Part shown: piece after piece, positions 51,929 to 60,151 of the stretch
How the letters are laid out: every line of letters begins with the position of its first letter
How positions within the stretch are numbered: the first letter of the stretch is position 1
Assembly (NCBI GenBank): GCA_038230035.1
Contig: JBBRNX010000018.1
Coordinates: 1 to 64,000 of the forward strand
Direction of reading: 5' to 3'
DNA from: Gaiella sp038230035
Lineage (GTDB): Bacteria > Actinomycetota > Thermoleophilia > Gaiellales > Gaiellaceae
DNA: 64,000 bases
The notes under the pieces: model-generated
Told to the model about the DNA's origin: nothing
The model's database searches: none
Seen by the model: only the letters and a program-made list of their open reading frames with translations
Translations under genes and position numbers: made by a program

Positions 51929-51931
51929 ACT
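51926..51931 (+). promoter_or_regulatory. -10 element of a leaderless smpB promoter
   Basis: TAGACT overlaps the stop codon of the AlkZ-like gene and ends 6 nt before the smpB ATG at 51938. There is no Shine-Dalgarno site. Confidence 0.45.
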
Positions 51932-51937
51932 GAGATC

Positions 51938-52405
51938 ATGGCCAAGCCGACCGGAACCAAGCCGATCGCCGAGAACCGCCGCGCGCGGTACGACTACGAG
52001 CTGCTCGAGCGGTTCGAGGCCGGCATCGTTCTGACCGGCACGGAGGTCAAGTCGCTGCGCGCCGGCCAGGTGCAGCTGGCGCACGCGTACGGCGAGGTGC
52101 GCGGCGGCGAGGTGTGGCTCGTAGGGGCATCGATCGCCGAGTACAGCCAGGGCAACGTCGCGAACCACGCGCCCGAACGCGATCGCAAGCTGCTCTTGCA
52201 CGCCCGCGAGATCGAGTCGCTCCATGGCCAGGTGCGGGAGAAAGGGCACACGATCGTGCCGACACGGCTCTACTTCAAGAACGGCAGGATCAAGGTCGAG
52301 CTGGCTGTAGCTCGCGGCAAGGTGCGCATCGACAAGCGACGCGACATCGCCAAGCGCGACGCGACACGGCAGATCGACCGCGAGCTGAAGAGCCGCCGCC
52401 GCTGA
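51938..52405 (+). CDS. smpB: SsrA-binding protein SmpB
   Basis: A 155-aa OB-fold partner of tmRNA in trans-translation. Landmarks are 'PIAENRRARYDYELLERFEA', 'GIVLTGTEVKSLRAGQVQLA', 'GASIAEYSQGNVANHAPERD', 'RKLLLHAREIESLHGQVREK' and 'VPTRLYFKNGRIKVELAVAR', with a basic C-terminal tail 'KRDIAKRDATRQIDRELKSR' that enters the mRNA channel. It is full length. The tmRNA gene lies 2.1 kb downstream, separated by a GNAT and a MoxR gene on the other strand. Confidence 0.97.
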   Translation: MAKPTGTKPIAENRRARYDYELLERFEAGIVLTGTEVKSLRAGQVQLAHAYGEVRGGEVWLVGASIAEYSQGNVANHAPERDRKLLLHAREIESLHGQVREKGHTIVPTRLYFKNGRIKVELAVARGKVRIDKRRDIAKRDATRQIDRELKSRRR

Positions 52406-52408
52406 GCC

Positions 52409-52433
52409 CGCGGGCTGACCTGGTCAGCCCGCG
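52409..52433. terminator. Bidirectional hairpin between smpB and the GNAT gene
   Basis: cgcgggctga-cctgg-tcagcccgcg is a perfect 10-bp stem with a 5-nt loop. It lies between the convergent smpB and GNAT genes; the GNAT stop codon falls inside the right arm. It can end transcription from both sides although the T tract is missing, as is common in high-GC actinobacteria. Confidence 0.7.
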
Positions 52434-53336
52434 AGCGGCCCGCGGACCTTGATGAACCCGGGCTCGATCTGGTAGCCGTGCCGCTCGTTGAGCCGGCGGA
52501 TCGGCTCGTTTCGCTCCTCGTTGAACGTCTTCAGGAACGCGAAGCCGTTGTCCTTCGCCCAGGCGATCTCGGCGCGTTTGGAGGCAGCCGGCGACACCCC
52601 GACCGCGCGCCGCTCGCAGCACCGCGGTGAGGTCGTGCCAGGCGACATCGCGGGCGCCGGGCTGGATCGAGAGCTTCGCCCAGCCGACAACTTCGCCCGC
52701 GAGCAGCGCGACAAACGTCGCTTCGGGCCGGTCGCTCGCGCCCTGCATGTCGTTCGCTAGCCAGTCCTGGAACGGCCAGATCTCCTCATCGCCCTGGCCC
52801 GGGATGTCCGGCGTAGCTTCGCGGCAGACCTCGTACATCGCGCGGGCGAGCTCGGGTCGCTCGGCGAATGTCACGATCTCGACGCCGGAGGGCGGGTCGA
52901 CAGCAGGCGAGGCGAGTTCGGCGAGGCTCAAGGCGAGGATCGAGTCGCGCCCCACCTCGACGAAGCCGCGGCGCGAAGCCCACGCCAGGCTCGCCTCGTC
53001 GCTGTCGCCGACAGTCCCGGTCGCTTCGGTACAGCCGCGCTCTGTGAGCCACGCGTCGAGTCGCGTGAGCACAGCAGCCCCAACTCCGGCACCTCGGGCC
53101 GCTGGCAAGACGACGACGTTCGCGCGCCCAACAGCGGGAGGCGAATGCCAGCCGACAACGCCGAGGCCCGCACCGAGAACCTCGCCGTCGCGTCGCGCGA
53201 GCAGCCAGACCATGTCGTCGGCCTGGCGCCTCCCGTCCCTCAGCCCCTCGACCGAGTCGGGATCGTTCGGCCACACTGCGTTGCGGACAGCGACGAACTG
53301 CTCCAGCTCGCTCACGCCGATCTCGACGACTTCCAC
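52424..53336 (-). pseudogene. Double GNAT-domain acetyltransferase with one frameshift
   Basis: A two-domain GNAT of about 303 aa in reconstructed form. Domain 1 has 'RANVVVLPAARGAGVGAAVL' (acetyl-CoA loop). Domain 2 has 'VVGWAKLSIQPGARDVAWHD', then 'LTAVLRAARGRGVA', where the frame breaks at 52588-52589. Removing one base continues as 'ASKRAEIAWAKDNGFAFLKT', 'FNEERNEPIRRLNERHGYQI'. The substrate is unknown; the layout resembles mycothiol-synthase-like and Eis-like duplicated GNATs. The GTG start (53336) lies 6 nt after TACGGT on the minus strand. The frameshift may be a sequence error. Confidence 0.75.
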
Positions 53337-53403
53337 CGCGAGACCGTAGCTTTCCGCGCGAGCCGGCGAGTGGGCTCGCCGCGTCCCCTAGGACAGAACC
53401 CTA

Positions 53404-54357
53404 CTAGGGCGAGGGAACAGTCTCGAGGATCTCGTCGAGGACAGCCTGCGGTGTCGAGCCGCTGACGATCAGGCGGTGGCGGAGGACGAACGGGGCGACC
53501 GCGCGAATGTCAGCTGCCGTCACAGTGTCGCGGCCGGAGATGCGGGCGTGCGCCTTCGACGCGGCGATGACGTGGATCGCCGCACGAGAGCTGGCCCCGA
53601 GCGCGACCTGCGGCAGCTCGCGGGTGCGGCGGACGAGGGCCACGACGTAGCGGAGGATCGGCTCCGGGGTCACCGTCGAGTCGATCTCCGTGCGCGCCTT
53701 GTCGAGTCCCGCGACGCCGAGCAGCGGCCGGATCTCGCCGAGCATGTCGGGCGCGATGCCGAGGTGCGGCAATGTGAGCATCTCGACTTCGCTCTCGTCG
53801 TCGCAGTAATCGAGCGCGATCTTGAACAGGAAACGGTCGAGCTGCGACTCGGGCAGCGGGTAGATGCCTTCGTGTTCGAACGGGTTCTGGGTGGCGATCA
53901 CGAGGAACGGGTCCGGGAGCCTGTGCTGGCGCCCGTCGACTGTGACGTGGCGCTCCTGCATCGCTTCGAGCATCGCGGCCTGCGTCCGCGGCGGCGTCCG
54001 GTTGACCTCGTCTGCGAGAACGACGTTCGCGAAGATCGGGCCGGGGAGGAAGACGTTCTCGCCATGCTTCGTCACCATCTGGCCGATGATGTGGGTCGGC
54101 GTCGTGTCCGGGGTGAACTGGATCCGTTTGAACGACGAGCCGAGGACATGGGCCATCGCACGCGAGAGAAGCGTCTTCGCGCTTCCCGGAGGCCCTTCGA
54201 TGAGGACGTGCCCGTGGGCGAGCGCCGCGACGAGCAGCAGCTCGACCGCTTCATCCTGACCGACGACGACTTTCCGCACCTCGGCCTTCGCGGCGTCGCG
54301 CAGGCCTTGCAGGTTCTCGTAGCGCGCCTCGTGCGCACGAGAACGCAGAACGCTCAT
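53404..54357 (-). CDS. MoxR-family AAA+ ATPase
   Basis: A 317-aa AAA_3 protein: 'EVRKVVVGQDEAVELLLVAA', Walker A 'HVLIEGPPGSAKTLLSRAMA', 'RIQFTPDTTPTHIIGQMVTK', Walker B 'ANVVLADEVNRTPPRTQAAM', sensor 'FLVIATQNPFEHEGIYPLPE', arginine finger region 'SQLDRFLFKIALDY', and the C-terminal lid 'LGASSRAAIHVIAASKAHAR'. MoxR ATPases are chaperone-like and usually sit with a DUF58/VWA gene to mature metal- or substrate-binding partners. No such partner is visible here. I chose ATG 54357; the upstream frame is non-conserved. Confidence 0.93.
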   Translation of the reverse strand: MSVLRSRAHEARYENLQGLRDAAKAEVRKVVVGQDEAVELLLVAALAHGHVLIEGPPGSAKTLLSRAMAHVLGSSFKRIQFTPDTTPTHIIGQMVTKHGENVFLPGPIFANVVLADEVNRTPPRTQAAMLEAMQERHVTVDGRQHRLPDPFLVIATQNPFEHEGIYPLPESQLDRFLFKIALDYCDDESEVEMLTLPHLGIAPDMLGEIRPLLGVAGLDKARTEIDSTVTPEPILRYVVALVRRTRELPQVALGASSRAAIHVIAASKAHARISGRDTVTAADIRAVAPFVLRHRLIVSGSTPQAVLDEILETVPSP

Positions 54358-54513
54358 CGTGTCGTGAGTTACCTCCACCACGCCTCCCGTCGGATACCTC
54401 TCTCCGTTAGACGATAGCGCCCTGCACGGCGGATACAACCCCTTGCACCGAGATCGGGCCGCGAGATGGGCCACGGCGAGCGTGTGGCCGCTATCGTGCG
54501 GAGACACACATAC

Positions 54514-54872
54514 GGGGGCGTCCAGGTTTCGACGTGGTCGGTTCTCCGGCAGAGTTGCGAGCCGAGGTCGCCGGTTGGCCTCGTAAATCCACCGGCACAA
54601 CGCAAGTGCGAAGAACGATCTCGCACTCGCCGCCTAGTAACAACTAGGTAGCGACGTCCCGCCGAGCACGGCCCGAGGCCCGGGTCGGGGCGCCAACAAT
54701 CGGGCTCTGCGCAGAGGGAGAGCCAATCGCCCAAAGCGCGAGATTTCAGGATGGCTAGCCCGTCGGTAGGTCGTTCGCGAACCGGCCGCCGGGCGAATCC
54801 AAAGCGCGGACTACGCTCGTAGACGCCCTGTCGGTGCGACCGCGGACGCGGGTTCGATTCCCGCCGCCTCCA
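54514..54872 (+). ncRNA. ssrA: Transfer-messenger RNA (tmRNA)
   Basis: A 359-nt tmRNA. The 5' end ggggGCGtccaggtttcgac pairs with the 3' end cgcctcc (7 bp with one G-U), and the T-arm is gcggg-ttcgatt-cccgc. The tag frame starts at GCA (about 54603) and encodes ASAKNDLALAA followed by TAG; ALAA is the usual protease signal. With SmpB it rescues ribosomes stalled on broken mRNA. The 3' CCA is not encoded beyond the first bases. Reverse-strand open frames here ('WRRRESNPRPR') are shadows of the tRNA-like domain. Confidence 0.95.
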
Positions 54873-54884
54873 TGCCGCCAAAGG

Positions 54885-54912
54885 GAACCCAGAAGGCTTC
54901 CCCTTCGGGTTC
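54885..54912 (+). terminator. Hairpin downstream of ssrA
   Basis: gaaccc-a-gaagg and ccttc-gggttc form an 11-bp stem (one bulged A) with a 5-nt loop, 12 nt after the tmRNA 3' end. It is the probable ssrA terminator and also lies between ssrA and the convergent tetR gene. Confidence 0.6.
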
Positions 54913-54948
54913 TCACGTGCGGGGAACGCGGACGACCTGGCACCGGTT

Positions 54949-55608
54949 CTACAGCGTGGCGTGGATCTCCCTGAGGCCGTCGAGGATCAGGTCGAGTCCG
55001 AACTCGAAGGCGCTCACCTCTCGGTGGGGGCCGTCTGTCAGGTGCTGCTGGGCATGCTCGTAGAGATGCGGGTAGACGTCGGGGCTGATCATCCGCGAGA
55101 ACCGCTCGACGAGATCCGACATCTCGGCCGGCGTGTAGGTGTGACTCGAATGCCAGAATGAGAAGCCCAAGATGTACCCGTCGAGGACGTGGTAGGCGTG
55201 GTAGGTCGTCTCGGCGGAGAAGCCCGCGTCGCGTAGCGCGCCGAGCAGAGAGTCCATGGCGCCGAGCCGGGCGGGGCGCACGTGATCGGGCGACATCAGC
55301 AGGGCGCACGCCCAGGAGTGCCGGCGGAGCGCCTCGTAGACCGAGACGGCGCTCTTCCGGATCGCTACGTCCCAGGCCTCCCCGGCCGCGGGCTGCTTGG
55401 TCTCGTCGAGGACCAGATCGAGGATGCCGTCGAGGAGGTCGTCCTTGTTGGACACGTGGTTGTACAAGGACATGGCCTCGAACCCGAGCGTCTGGCCGAG
55501 CTTGCGCATCGTGACGGACTCGATCCCGCCCTTGTCGGCGAGGTCGAGCGCCGCCCGCAGGATCCGCTCGCGGCTGAGGGGGATGCGGGGCTGGTTGTTG
55601 ACGGCCAT
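54949..55608 (-). CDS. TetR/AcrR-family transcriptional regulator
   Basis: A 219-aa repressor. The N-terminal HTH is 'LSRERILRAALDLADKGGIE', 'SVTMRKLGQTLGFEAMSLYN', 'HVSNKDDLLDGILDLV'. The C-terminal ligand/dimerisation domain of the tetracyclin-repressor-like type has 'YHAYHVLDGYILGFSFWHSS'. The 95-bp divergent spacer to the oxidoreductase gene holds three copies of a cttacg-based operator (55618-55660), so it likely represses both its own gene and the oxidoreductase until an unknown ligand binds. Confidence 0.92.
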   Translation of the reverse strand: MAVNNQPRIPLSRERILRAALDLADKGGIESVTMRKLGQTLGFEAMSLYNHVSNKDDLLDGILDLVLDETKQPAAGEAWDVAIRKSAVSVYEALRRHSWACALLMSPDHVRPARLGAMDSLLGALRDAGFSAETTYHAYHVLDGYILGFSFWHSSHTYTPAEMSDLVERFSRMISPDVYPHLYEHAQQHLTDGPHREVSAFEFGLDLILDGLREIHATL

Positions 55609-55617
55609 TTGACTGAT

Positions 55618-55660
55618 CTTACGTTGTACGTTATCTTACGACGTAAGCTTACGTTGTATG
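55618..55660. promoter_or_regulatory. Triple operator for the TetR regulator
   Basis: Three head-to-tail copies of a 13-bp box: cttacgttgtacg (55618), cttacgacgtaag (55635, a perfect palindrome around its central base) and cttacgttgtatg (55648). They start 10 bp upstream of the tetR start codon and fill the promoter space of both divergent genes. Confidence 0.75.
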
Positions 55661-55703
55661 GGCGCTGTTGTCCGCGAGTTCACGCTTTGAGGACGAGGAG
55701 ACA

Positions 55704-56696
55704 ATGACGGCAGCAGACCAAGTGGGAACGATGAAGGCGGTCGTTCACACCAGGTACGGTTCACCCGACGTCTTGGAGCTCCGGGAGGTCGAGAAGCCGG
55801 ACGTCGCCGACGACGACGTGCTCGTGCGCGTCCGTGCAGCGTCCGTCAACCCGGCGGATTGGTACGGCATTACGGGCAGGCCGTGGCTCGCACGCCCGAT
55901 GATGGGGCTGCGCAAGCCCAAGTCCCCGGATGTCGCCGCCGATTTCGCGGGAACGGTCGAGGCAGTCGGCAGGGACGTCATGCAGGTCCGACCGGGGGAC
56001 GAGGTGTTCGGCCGGAGCGGGACGTTCGCCGAGTACGTGTGCGTTCCCGAGGATCGAATCGTGCAAAAACCCGCAGCCGTGACGTTCGAGCAGGCGGCCG
56101 CCGTGCCGCTCGCCGCGGTCACGGCGCTCCAGGCCCTGCGCGACAAGGGCCGGGTCGAGCCTGGGCACAAGGTCCTGGTCAACGGCGCGTCGGGAGGGGT
56201 AGGCACCTTCGCGGTGCAGATCGCCAAGGCGCTCGGAGCGGAGGTGACCGCGGTGTGCAGCACGAGGAACGTCGACCTCGTGCGCTCGCTCGGCGCCGAC
56301 CACGTGATCGACTACACCCGCGAGGACTTCACGCGGGCCGACCAGCGGTACGACCTGCTGCTCGACATCGCCGGGAGCAGGTCATGGCGCGAGGTCAGGC
56401 GCGTCCTTCACCCGCAGGCGACCCTCGTCATCATCGGAGCAGCGAAGGGGACCCGACTGCTTGGGCCGCTGACTCACATGGCCATGGTCAAACTGGCGTC
56501 GGTGCGGAGCAGCCGGAAGGTCGTCTTCTTCGTGGCGAAGATCGTCAAGGCTGATCTCGAGGTCGTCCGGGAGCTGCTCGAGTCCCGGCAGGTCACTCCC
56601 GTCGTGGAGAGACGGTACGAGCTGAGCGAGACGGCCGACGCGTTCCGGCACCTGGGGGAAGGACACGCACAAGGAAAGCTCGTCATCGCCATGTGA
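55704..56696 (+). CDS. NAD(P)-dependent alcohol dehydrogenase (MDR superfamily, quinone-oxidoreductase-like)
   Basis: A 330-aa medium-chain dehydrogenase/reductase: 'MKAVVHTRYGSPDVLELREV', 'VRAASVNPADWYGITGRPWL', 'VAADFAGTVEAVGRDVMQVR', NADPH motif 'VLVNGASGGVGTFAVQIAKA', and a C-terminal 'SETADAFRHLGEGHAQGKLV'. Catalytic-zinc ligands are not evident, which points to the zinc-independent quinone-reductase branch. It begins after a gaggagaca Shine-Dalgarno site, divergent from tetR and under its triple operator. The substrate, and so the inducer, is unknown. Confidence 0.92.
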   Translation: MTAADQVGTMKAVVHTRYGSPDVLELREVEKPDVADDDVLVRVRAASVNPADWYGITGRPWLARPMMGLRKPKSPDVAADFAGTVEAVGRDVMQVRPGDEVFGRSGTFAEYVCVPEDRIVQKPAAVTFEQAAAVPLAAVTALQALRDKGRVEPGHKVLVNGASGGVGTFAVQIAKALGAEVTAVCSTRNVDLVRSLGADHVIDYTREDFTRADQRYDLLLDIAGSRSWREVRRVLHPQATLVIIGAAKGTRLLGPLTHMAMVKLASVRSSRKVVFFVAKIVKADLEVVRELLESRQVTPVVERRYELSETADAFRHLGEGHAQGKLVIAM

Positions 56697-57258
56697 TGTT
56701 CCGGTGCTGCGTCGCGGATCGCGGGTTAGTAGCGTTGCCCTCGTGCCTGGTCGCGAGGAACACTGCCGATGGTGACCGCCGACGAGATCGCCGGCGTCGC
56801 GATCTTCGCCGAGCTCGGTGCGCCTGAGTGCGAGCGGCTGTCCCGCGCGGCGGCCGACATCACGCTCCAGCCGGGGGAGTACGCGGTGCACGAGGGCGGC
56901 GAGCGGGCGCTCTTTGCGGTGCTCGAGGGGCGCATCGAGGCGGTTAAGCACGACGAGGGCATCGAGCGCGTTGTCGGCGAGAGACGTCCCGGCGAGGTCT
57001 TCGGGGAAGTGCCGATCACGCTTGGGACGGTGTTCCCGGTCGGGTTCCGCGCCGCCGAGACGTCGCGGATCATGCGCCTCGAGCCCTCTGAGTACTACGC
57101 CGTCGTCGCTGTGGCGCCGGACGTCGGGCAAGTGGTCGGCGGGCTTGCCGCCAACCGGATCAGCGGCCCGGGCGGGCTGCAGGGTCTCGCCGCAACCGCG
57201 CCGCGGCCGCGCGCTTTCGTCATCGGGCATCGCTGGGACGCCGCCTGCACCGAGCTAA

Positions 57259-58180
57259 GAACCTATTCCGATAGGGGCTCCCAGTCGGTTGCACGCCAGG
57301 TGATCAGGGCGCAGGCGAGGTGGAGCATTGCGAGGTAGGTGTCGGCGCGTTTCTCCCAGCGGGTGAGGATGCGGCGGAAGCGATTCAGCCAGGAGTGGGT
57401 GCGCTCGACGACCCAGCGGCGGGCTCGGAAGCCAGCCTCGTGTTTGAGTGCCCGTGCTTCCTCGCCACGACCACGGATGTGGGCGGTGAAGGCAAACTCG
57501 GCGGCGAGCTCGCGTACCTCGTTGTAGTCGTAGCCGCGGTCGAGGCAGAGGCCGTGTGGTGCCTCTGGGGTCGGCTCGGGCCGCTCGATCGGAATCGACT
57601 CGATCGTCTCGCGCGCGAGCTTGAAGTCGTTCAGGTTCGCGCCCGCCAGGCAGATCCCGACCGGGACGCCCTTGCCCTCGCAGAGAAGCGATCGTTTCGC
57701 CCCTTTTTAGCTCTGTCAGTGGGATTCGGGCCGGTCAGCTCGCCACCTAACGGTGCCTTGCCGAGTGCGCCGTCCATCGCCAACCACTCCCACTCGATCC
57801 CGTGCTTGGCGTTGTAGGCGAGCAACCCTTGCCGCCACAACTCGAGAAACACGCCCGCCTCGACCCACTCGCGGAAGCGCCGATACGCCGACGAGCACGA
57901 GCAGATACCGGTCGCGTTGAGCGCGTTCCACTGCATCCCCGTGCGCAGCACCAAGAGAATCGCGTTCATCGCTTCCCGGTCTGGTACCCGCGGCCGATGA
58001 CAGCCCAACGGATGCGAGGGCCGCTCCGGCAACAGCGGCTCCATCCGCGCCCACACCCCGTCCGGGACCCGCCAACCATCGTCTCTGACCACCAAACCCA
58101 TCACGCCTCCCTCGTTGATCTCAGCAACGAGGTCAGACTTCGCTAACGCGGGCCGGGTCCCTGCCTACCGGAATAGGCTC
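57259..58180. mobile_element. IS5-family insertion sequence, 922 bp, intact
   Basis: Imperfect 17-bp terminal inverted repeats, gaacctattccgatagg (57259-57275) and its counterpart (58164-58180, two mismatches), flank a transposase in two overlapping frames. The target duplication is TAA (57256-57258 and 58181-58183). The 3-bp TNA duplication and two-frame transposase fit the IS5 superfamily (IS427/ISL2/IS1031-like). Intact ends and perfect duplication indicate recent insertion. Confidence 0.9.
57263..58104 (-). CDS. IS5-family transposase, two frames joined by -1 frameshifting
   Basis: Frame A (58104 to about 57700): 'WRVPDGVWARMEPLLPERPS', 'CHRPRVPDREAMNAILLVLR', 'TGMQWNALNATGICSCSSAY', 'LAMDGALGKAPLGGE'. 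Frame B (to the stop at 57263): 'KRSLLCEGKGVPVGICLAGA', 'GLCLDRGYDYNEVREL', 'RFRRILTRWEKRADTYLAML', 'HLACALITWR'. The DDE residues are shared between the frames (first D in AMDG, second D in CLDRGYD, E in the RWEK helix region). The overlap holds A-AAG-GGG (plus-strand 57700-57706), a canonical -1 slippery heptamer in phase. Full-length protein about 280 aa. Confidence 0.85.
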
Positions 58181-59345
58181 TAAGGCGCTTTCTCACCCGC
58201 AACCAGATCACGTTCCGATGGCTCGACCTCGAGGCGCCCGAGACGGCCGAGGTGTGGTGGGGGCCGCTACCGGACGAGGGCGACTACCCGGCGATTCGCG
58301 TGGTCAACGGCAAGACCGTCGTCAAGCCGCAGCTGCGCCGCGTCGCCGAGCTGCTCGACATCGCGACCGAGCCCGAGGCCGCGGAGTACGACACGGTGAT
58401 CGTCGGCGCCGGCCCGGCCGGCCTCGCGGCCGCGGTGTACGGCGCCTCCGAGGGTCTGAGCACGATCGTCGTCGAGAGGGAGGCGCCGGGCGGCCAGGCC
58501 GGCACGTCGTCGCGGATCGAGAACTACCTCGGCTTCCCGTCGGGCGTCTCCGGCGACGAGCTGTCGAGCCGCGCCCTGCAGCAGGCACGCAGGCTCGGCG
58601 CGGAGATTCTTGTCACACGCGAGATCACGCGGATCGACGCGGCGAAGCGCCTCGTCCACCTCGACGGCGGCGACGTTCTCCGCGCGCGGACGGTCATCCT
58701 CGCGTGCGGCGTATCGTGGCGGCGGCTGGCGGTCGACGGGTTCGAGCGCCTTGCCGGGAAAGGCATCTCGTACGGCGCGGCGCGGAGTGAGGCGCCGAAC
58801 GGGCACGGCCTCGACGTCCACATCGTCGGCGCCGGGAACTCTGCCGGGCAGGCGGCGATGTTCTTCTCGGCCCACGCGCGTAGCGTGAGCGTCCTCTGCC
58901 GCGGCGACGGGCTCGAGAAGAGCATGTCGCGCTACCTGATCGACCAGCTTGCGACGCGGTCGAATGTCCGCGTGCTGTCACGAAGCGAGGTCTCGGCAGC
59001 GCACGGCGACGTCTCACTCGAGGCGATCGATGTCTACGACGCCGCAAGCGGCGAGACCACTCGTCTCGAGTCGGGCGGCCTGTTCATCTTCATCGGCGCC
59101 GACGCCGAGACGGGCTGGCTGCCGGCCGAGATCGCGCTCGACCGCCGCGGCTTCGTGCTCACCGGCACCGACGTGCGCGAGGCCGGACGCTGGGAGCTCG
59201 ACCGCGACCCGTACCTGCTCGAGACGAGCGTCCCGGGCATCTTCGCGTGCGGCGACGTGCGCCTCGGCCCGGTGAAGCGCGTCGCCGCCGCCGTTGGAGA
59301 GGGCAGCATGGCGATCGCGTTCGTCCATCAGTTCTTGCAGAACGC

Positions 59346-59771
59346 CTAAGCCTGGACCCAGGCTATTCGGGCCTCGTCTCGCTCCTCGGGAACGCTGCTA
59401 TCGGCGAACCACGTGATGGCGGAGATGTGGTCGCCCTCGAGGGTCAGCACAAATAGTGAGAACGCGCGCGCGATGTCGGTCTCGGGCACCGGGAGGTAGC
59501 AGCCGAACGCCGGCTGTGTGTTGGCGCGCGTTGGCACCAACCGCAGCGGCGTGCCGTGGCGCTCCTCAGCGCGACGCAGGAACGCGCTGATTGGTTTGCG
59601 TCCCTGGTAGGCGTGTGGGAGGGGCGGCATCGTGAGCCACGCGTCGTCGGTCAGGAGGGAGACCATTCCGTCGATGTCGCCGGTCTCGACCGTTTCGGCG
59701 AAGCGGCCGACGATGTCGCGCTCGAGCTTGGAGTTCGGGAGCGGCGCTCGTTCGCGTCCGGCGGCCGGCAT
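59346..59771 (-). pseudogene. C-terminal SnoaL-like domain of an ECF sigma factor, 5'-truncated
   Basis: The 141-aa frame matches the NTF2/SnoaL-like tail of long ECF sigma factors (SigG/SigJ-like, about 320-340 aa): 'ERAPLPNSKLERDIVGRFAE', 'TVETGDIDGMVSLLTDDAWL', 'TMPPLPHAYQGRKPISAFLR', 'PTRANTQPAFGCYLP', 'LFVLTLEGDHISAITWFADS'. In those proteins the same 'RAPLP.S..ER.(L/I)..F' linker follows the sigma-4 region, which is absent here. An in-frame TGA occurs 36-41 nt upstream of the ATG. It is either a remnant or a stand-alone derivative; a small NTF2 enzyme is possible but less likely. Confidence 0.6.
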
Positions 59772-59867
59772 GCGGGATTCGCGGTCGTTTTCCCGCGGCT
59801 CAATTCAGGCAGACCGTGATCTTGGCGCCGGGCGTATCATGGGTTATGTCAACCAAGGGAGACAGAC

Positions 59868-60098
59868 GTGTCCGCTCTAGTTACCCCTAGCGAAACCCTC
59901 TCCGAGCGCGTTGACAGGTTGGTGGGTTCTCGTGGTGACTCGTGGCCGCCTCTGCACACGAGCGCGCCACCCGCCGCGATCGCGGGGATCATCGAGCACA
60001 TCGACGGTCTCGAAGAAGCAATCCGCGAGATGGCGCAGGAGGTAGAGAGGCTCACGGCCGAGAACGACAGGCTCGAAGCGCAGGCGATGGACGACTAG
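59868..60098 (+). CDS. Small coiled-coil protein (76 aa)
   Basis: A 76-aa protein starting at GTG with a Shine-Dalgarno site (gggagac). The middle is Pro/Ser-rich. The C-terminus is a heptad-patterned acidic coiled coil ('IEHIDGLEEAIREMAQEVER', 'LTAENDRLEAQA') of leucine-zipper type. I do not recognise a family. A TATCAT box lies at 59838. It stands 47 bp before dinB in the same direction, but dinB has its own SOS operator. Confidence 0.6.
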   Translation: MSALVTPSETLSERVDRLVGSRGDSWPPLHTSAPPAAIAGIIEHIDGLEEAIREMAQEVERLTAENDRLEAQAMDD

Positions 60099-60139
60099 CC
60101 TCGAAGCGCTCGTCCGGGTTCCGGCCTAGACAGCTGTGG

Positions 60140-60151
60140 GAACATATGTTC
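60140..60151 (+). promoter_or_regulatory. SOS box (LexA operator) over the dinB start
   Basis: gaacatatgttc is a perfect palindrome matching the Gram-positive/actinobacterial LexA consensus GAAC-N4-GTTC. The proposed dinB ATG (60146) lies within it. Repression by LexA would block transcription of dinB until DNA damage. Confidence 0.75.

Larger units (their letters stand above)
56769..59349 (+). pseudogene. Cyclic-nucleotide-domain thioredoxin-reductase-like flavoprotein, split by an IS
   Basis: The 5' part (56769-57258) encodes a cNMP-binding domain ('FAELGAPECERLSRAAADIT', 'LFAVLEGRIEAVKHDEGIER', 'RPGEVFGEVPITLG') and the start of a linker. The 3' part (58181-59349) encodes an FAD/NAD reductase: 'YDTVIVGAGPAGLAAAVYGA', 'GGQAGTSSRIENYLGFPSGV', 'VHIVGAGNSAGQAAMFFSAH', 'GIFACGDVRLGPVKRVAAAV'. 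The redox CxxC of thioredoxin reductase is not seen. Removing the IS and one TAA copy restores a continuous frame (E-L-R-R-F-L-T) of about 551 aa. Inactive as assembled. Confidence 0.9.

Noticed and set aside
54369..54881. Minus-strand ORF with 'MAAWRRRESNPRPRSHRQ'
   Set aside because: It is the reverse complement of the tmRNA tRNA-like end, a well-known spurious protein.
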